From assembly GCA_963680875.1 (NCBI GenBank), contig OY804579.1, positions 34,209,804 through 34,273,803 of the forward strand: DNA of 64,000 nt. The letters run 5' to 3'. Within the stretch, counting starts at the first letter, position 1. Each line of letters starts with the position of its first letter. The notes below the pieces were generated by a model. The model had not been told where the DNA came from, did not search any database, and was given only the letters and a program-made list of their open reading frames with translations. The position numbers and the translations under genes were made by a program. This DNA is from Bathymodiolus brooksi (Eukaryota > Mollusca > Bivalvia > Mytilida > Modiolidae). Positions 59,723 to 64,000 of the stretch are shown piece by piece.

Positions 59723-59959
59723 TTATTTTTTACCACCCCCCCAGAACCATCCTTTGACCATTCCTGTAATTCCTCCTGCAGCCTTTTTCTGTTCCAGCTT
59801 ATCTTCTAGTGATGGGAAATCTATGTGATTCAATGCTAAATCAAAGAACAATGGACGACATGGTATAGGTTCAAAGTCTGGTGGGAAATTAATCAGGTTA
59901 GGTTTCTTAGTGGTAACTGTTTTATCCTCCACATAGTAATCTAATTTGTCAATCAATGG
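59723..59959 (-). CDS. SRP68: Signal recognition particle subunit SRP68, last exon
   Basis: 237 nt encode the final 78 residues and a TAA stop. The exon begins after a fine acceptor (polypyrimidine run, then ATTTTACAG) with PLIDKLDYYVEDKTVTTKKP. The highly conserved SRP68 end follows: NLINFPPDFEPIPCRPLFFD, LALNHIDFPSLEDKLEQKKA, AGGITGMVKGWFWGGGKK. It matches the end of the animal SRP68 family (FPPxFxPIPCxPLFFDLALNH) in order and distance from the stop; vertebrate proteins end in a similar glycine-rich, hydrophobic tail. SRP68 is an RNA-binding subunit of the cytoplasmic signal recognition particle. Its C-terminal part contacts SRP72, and the pair is needed for translational arrest and targeting to the ER. 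Phase 0 fits the preceding exon. Confidence 0.95.
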   Translation of the reverse strand, partial: PLIDKLDYYVEDKTVTTKKPNLINFPPDFEPIPCRPLFFDLALNHIDFPSLEDKLEQKKAAGGITGMVKGWFWGGGKK

Positions 59960-60169
59960 CTGTAAAATGTAAAAAAGAAAAAATTTAACTTTTCGCTAAA
60001 ATCAACCATGAAAGAAGTACAGCTATAACACAGTACTTCAACATATGTTTGATATTAATATTCTTTTACAAGTCTTTTTTTTTTTTTATTGTTTATTTCT
60101 CCATCCAATTCATCCCAGGATCCATCCACATATATCTAAATAAGTAATGATATTTGTCATTTGTACTTC

Positions 60170-60222
60170 ATGTTCAAATTTTGAAATAAACAATTGGATT
60201 AATTTGTTTATTTCAAAATTCA
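60170..60222. repeat. Short inverted repeat in the last SRP68 intron
   Basis: TTTTGAAATAAACAA and TTGTTTATTTCAAAA are perfect inverse copies separated by about 12 bases, followed by further partial pairing. Confidence 0.6.
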
Positions 60223-60621
60223 AAATTGGAATGATTGCTAAAATAATAGTACTTTCCATATTAGTGTTGTAGTGCTTTCCTGTATCATATAAAATATATT
60301 TTACTCATTCTGTGTCTTGCACTCAGGTAAAATGATAAATATCATGTCACAAAATCTCTGTCTAAAGTAAATTATTGCAGCACAAGGCATGCTATCAACA
60401 GAAGATTTTGAAATATGTAAGCGAATATAAAATTTTGGAAAGGCAAGATAAAATCATAAACAAATAATTGGAGAAATTTTTGCCATTTAAAGCTTTGATC
60501 TAAAATTTTAACTTAATTGGTGATACCACAATCTAAATTAAAACTAAAATTTAGATATTGGGCAACATTGACTGAACATTTAACCTGTCTCATCATATTT
60601 TGTTCTTTATTTTAATCCTAC

Positions 60622-60750
60622 CTTTTTACTATTGAGATTAATATCAGTGACTTGGTCCGTAACTGATTCTATATCCAGTATACTGTTGGCATGACATGAA
60701 TATTTTTCACCATTAACTCTGTTGACTAGCTCCTCTAAACCAGAAATCGT
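60622..60750 (-). CDS. SRP68: SRP68, penultimate exon
   Basis: 129 nt, phase 0 at both ends, between acceptor TGTATTGTAG and donor AAG|GTAGGA. It reads 43 residues: TISGLEELVNRVNGEKYSCH, ANSILDIESVTDQVTDINLN, SKK. This lines up with the animal SRP68 segment that runs from the ...VQELITQVRSEKCSLQAAAI... helix through a variable linker to PLVERF (here PLIDKL at the start of the last exon). It is too short to stand out by ORF length; position, splice sites and similarity identify it. Confidence 0.9.
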
Positions 60751-61675
60751 CTACAATACAATGAGGTAAACATTTAGTATGCATGTTGTATACCTATTGG
60801 TGTCAACATAAAAATATCTTCTATAAATACAGTAGAACTTTGGTGGCTCAAACTAAAAAGGACTGTCAAAATATGCTTGAGTGATCAGAAATTCGAGCCA
60901 CTGAAGTTACAATCTGAGTAAAAAAAAATCTGGTTCAGATAAGGACATTTTCATAAAGCTATGATAAAACAGCTGATGCCCTGGACTGTGGTCCTTAGAA
61001 GTAAAAAAAAATCCTTAAAAAAGTTCTCAAAGGCTACGTACGGTTTATGAATACACATTTGATAGCTTCAAACTATTTTATAGAAACTATTTTTTCCACT
61101 GTTTTTGCAATCTATTTTGTTGACAGGAAATATGAAGTCTGGTATTAACAGTTGGATCGATATCTATAATGTTTGATAGTTCAGATATATATTCTAAGTT
61201 GAATTTCCATACTTTAGCATCACATGTACTAGGGGACAAGATAATCCTTCCCCTTTTTTTCAAAACTATGAAAAATTGTTTCATATCCTGAAGCCATTAT
61301 TTTCTGTGTTATTATACGTTAATCTAATATATATCATCTCAAAATAACTCTTTCTGTATCAGACATATATCTATAAGGGGAAGATAATTAACTTCATAAG
61401 ATTCTTCATAGGGTCAGCTTGGGAAATCACATCTATATTTTAAATAATTTCTATTTTTAGTAACAGCATGCATCTTGAATGGAGGGTGAGACTGTCGAAC
61501 ACAATCTTGAAAGGGAATCACCCAAGGAATATTCCAGCTAAGTTTGGTTAAATTGGCAAAGTTGATTTTGAGAAGTTTCAAATGATTTTTTTTTTTTTAT
61601 TGAAATATGCTTTATTTGTATAAATATGTATTCCAGGCTAATATAAAATGGTGTCTTTTTAAATTTAAATTTAAA
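60751..61675. other. SRP68 intron, first part
   Basis: Intronic sequence. At about 61440-61565 the words TCTATTTTTAGTAACAGC, ACACAATCTTGAAAGGGA and TTCCAGCTAAGTTTGGTTAA are a fragment of the TTAGYTCACCTG element in the same orientation as the 53849-56929 copy. A 65-codon minus frame at 61087-61284 is not an exon: the flanking exons already join in phase and match SRP68 without a gap. Confidence 0.6.
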
Positions 61676-63834
61676 TTACCTCTATAAAACCAGTTATTGC
61701 TGTAGAGGCATATCCTAAAACTTCTTACATAGATCAACTTACCTCTATAGACCCAGTTTTAAATTTCTTAAAACCAGTTAATGCTGTAGAGGCATATCCT
61801 AAAACTTCTTACATAGATCAACTTACCTCTATAGACCCAGTTTTAAATTTCTTAAAACCAGTTAATGCTGTAGAGGCATATCCTAAAACCTCTTACATAG
61901 ATCAACTTACCTCTATAGACCCAGTTTTAAATTTCTTAAAACCAGCTAATGCTGTAGAGGCATATCCTAAAACGTCTTACATAGATCAACTTACCTCTAT
62001 AGACCCAGTTTTAAATTTCTTAAAACCAGTTAATGCTGTAGAGGCATATCCTAAAACTTCTTACACAGATCAACTTACCTCTATAGATCCAGTTTTAAAT
62101 TTCTTAAAACCAGTTAATGCTGTCGAGGCATATCCTAAAACTTCTTACATAGATCAACTTACCTCTATAGACCCAGTTTTAAATTTCTTAAAACCAGTTA
62201 ATGCTGTAGAGGCATATCCTAAAACTTCTTACATAGATCAACTTACCTCTATAGACCCAGTTTTAAATTTCTTAAAACCAGTTATTGCTGTAGAGGCATA
62301 TCCTAAAACTTCTTACATAGATCAACTTACCTCTATAGACCCAGTTTTAAATTTCTTAAAACCAGTTAATGCTGTAGAGGCATATCCTAAAACTTCTTAC
62401 ATAGATCAACTTACCTCTATAGACCCAGTTTTAAATTTCTTAAAACCAGTTAATGCTGTAGAGGCATATCCTAAAACCTCTTACATAGATCAACTTACCT
62501 CTATAGACCCAGTTTTAAATTTCTTAAAACCAGTTATTGCTGTAGAGGCATATTCTAAAACTTCTTACATAGATCAACTTACCTCTATAGACCCAGTTTT
62601 AAATTTCTTAAAACCAGTTAATGCTGTAGAGGCATATCCTAAAACTTCTTACATAGATCAACTTACCTCTATAGACCCAGTTTTAAATTTCTTAAAACCA
62701 GTTAATGCTGTAGAGGCATATCCTAAAACTTCTTACATAGATCAACTTACCTCTATAGACCCAGTTTTAAATTTCTTAAAACCAGCTAATGCTGTAGAGG
62801 CATATCCTAAAACTTCTTACATAGATCAACTTACCTCTATAGACTCAGTTTTAAATTTCTTAAAACCAGTTAATGCTGTAGAGGCATATCCTAAAACTTC
62901 TTACATAGATCAACTTACCTCTATAGACCCAGTTTTAAATTTCTTAAAACCAGTTAATGCTGTAGAGGCATATCCTAAAACTTCTTACATAGATCAACTT
63001 ACCTCTATAGACCCAGTTTTAAATTTCTTAAAACCAGTTATTGCTGTAGAGGCATATCCTAAAACTTCTTACATAGATCAACTTACCTCTATAGACCCAG
63101 TTTTAAATTTCTTAAAACCAGTTAATGCTGTAGAGGCATATCCTAAAACCTCTTACATAGATCAACTTACCTCTATAGACCCAGTTTTAAATTTCTTAAA
63201 ACCAGTTATTGCTGTAGAGGCATATTCTAAAACTTCTTACATAGATCAACTTACCTCTATAGACCCAGTTTTAAATTTCTTAAAACCAGTTAATGCTGTA
63301 GAGGCATATCCTAAAACTTCTTACATAGATCAACTTACCTCTATAGACCCAGTTTTAAATTTCTTAAAACCAGTTAATGCTGTAGAGGCATATCCTAAAA
63401 CTTCTTACATAGATCAACTTACCTCTATAGACCCAGTTTTAAATTTCTTAAAACCAGCTAATGCTGTAGAGGCATATCCTAAAACTTCTTACATAGATCA
63501 ACTTACCTCTATAGACTCAGTTTTAAATTTCTTAAAACCAGTTAATGCTGTAGAGGCATATCCTAAAACTTCTTACATAGATCAACTTACCTCTATAGAC
63601 CCAGTTTTAAATTTCTTAAAACCAGTTAATGCTGTAGAGGCATATCCTAAAACTTCTTACATAGATCAACTTACCTCTATAGACCCAGTTTTAAATTTCT
63701 TAAAACCAGTTAATGCTGTAGAGGCATATCCTAAAACTTCTTACATAGATCAACTTACCTCTATAGACCCAGTTTTAAATTTCTTAAAACCAGTTAATGC
63801 TGTAGAGGCATATCTTAAAACTTTCTCATATAAT
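61676..63834 (-). repeat. 84-bp array carrying SRP68 exon 3' half and splice donor, 25 copies
   Basis: Each unit on the minus strand holds 56 nt of exon-like sequence (GATATGCCTCTACAGCATTA ... ACTGGGTCTATAGAG), the donor GAG|GTAAGT and 28 nt of intron-like sequence ending in GTTTTAG. The donor position recurs at exactly 84-bp steps from 61743 to 63759 (24 intervals, no net indel), plus one truncated 62-bp unit at 61676 with a weaker donor (GTAATT). Only a few substitutions separate copies. Variants (CATATTCT at 62549 and about 63221; AGACTCAG at 62841 and 63513) recur 672 bp apart, so a block of eight units was itself duplicated. The last unit (63759-63834) is the 3' half of the real exon. 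Confidence 0.95.
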
Positions 63835-63891
63835 GCTATAGTCTCTGTCCATTTCTTTGCTGCTAGGAATGACTGTGCTATGTAATATGAC
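63759..63891 (-). CDS. SRP68: SRP68, third exon from the end
   Basis: 133 nt after the acceptor ATATTTCAG, ending at the donor GAG|GTAAGT. One leading base completes a codon from the preceding exon (beyond the window); then 44 residues: SYYIAQSFLAAKKWTETIAL, YEKVLRYASTALTGFKKFKT, GSIE. It matches the animal SRP68 segment with FFIAQSY..., KKWSEALVLYDRVLKYA. This is the helical repeat region before the SRP72-contacting C-terminus. The 3' half of the exon and its donor are also present in the 84-bp array that follows. The exon copy differs from the array at the AAGTTTTAAGATATGCC position (the array has TTTTAGGATATG). The end phase is 0, matching the penultimate exon, so all the array copies must be skipped for a normal protein. 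Confidence 0.92.
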
Positions 63892-64000
63892 CTGAAATAT
63901 TGACATGTTGATAAATTACAATGGCTTCACTGCATACTTGGAAGTGACCCAACAAGTCAAGGTCATTTGGATATCAAATTCTGTCTAATCTTCAGAAATA
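63892..64000. other. SRP68 intron, cut by the window end
   Basis: Sequence upstream of the exon at 63891; no further exon is visible before the window ends. Confidence 0.6.

Noticed and set aside
61087..61284. Extra SRP68 exon
   Set aside because: The flanking exons join in phase 0 and align with the family without a gap; the frame has no acceptor/donor pair and no similarity.

Overview
The window reads as an AT-rich, repeat-dense piece of a bivalve mollusc nuclear genome. Three things point there: two intron-split animal genes, tRNA-derived SINEs with the tail usual in molluscs (a 'gctgaaatattgctga' block, then a gttaaac-type end), and decayed copies of a reverse transcriptase whose C-terminal motifs (KLYxKRxDFNF, IVNFPF, FLDR..LLTR.LLNQ.FLVVKLK) I know from bivalve genomes. 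There is no bacterial gene organisation. The species cannot be fixed from sequence alone.

Two host genes are visible, both on the minus strand. (1) A TPPP/p25-alpha gene lies at about 28.6-12.0 kb: one N-terminal coding exon (24133-24329), one middle exon (22430-22580), and two alternative last exons (18369-18551 and 12079-12258). Each last exon encodes its own complete C-terminal core block and stop codon, and both start in the same phase. A possible TATA box and 5'UTR exon sit near 28.55-28.67 kb. (2) The 3' end of the SRP68 gene lies at 63891-59723: three consecutive coding exons. The first has its 3' half and its splice donor amplified into a 25-copy, 84-bp array inside the following intron.

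Everything else is repeat-derived or blank. From left to right: an internally deleted Tigger/pogo transposon (2.0-3.2 kb), a SINE, 32-bp and 25-bp arrays, a hairpin MITE, and a 2.6-kb 'TTAGYTCACCTG' element with 332-bp internal modules (9.1-11.7 kb). The TPPP introns hold a reverse-transcriptase remnant, SINEs, five or more distinct minisatellites (22, 81, 47, 43 and 32 bp), a telomere-like patch inside a TIR element, and two hairpin MITEs. Next come a decayed Tc1-like transposon with a nested palindromic element (29.5-31.1 kb), a TIR element with repeated subterminal motifs (31.7-32.7 kb), a 36/37-bp array (33.9-34.6 kb) and a TA-flanked MITE (34.8-35.3 kb). A 14-kb, 37-bp satellite with 3.6-kb higher-order duplication follows (36.9-50.9 kb), then two SINEs, then a 6-kb element flanked by TTAA (52.1-58.1 kb) that has swallowed a second, inverted TTAGYTCACCTG element.

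The most interesting theme is where the tandem arrays come from. At least three abut their apparent source: the 37-bp satellite runs straight into the 3' tail of a SINE, the 32-bp array starts at the 3' end of a reverse-transcriptase remnant, and the 84-bp array grows from the exon/intron edge of SRP68. So the edges of existing elements seem to have seeded satellites repeatedly in this region. All statements come from reading the sequence; no search or alignment program was run.
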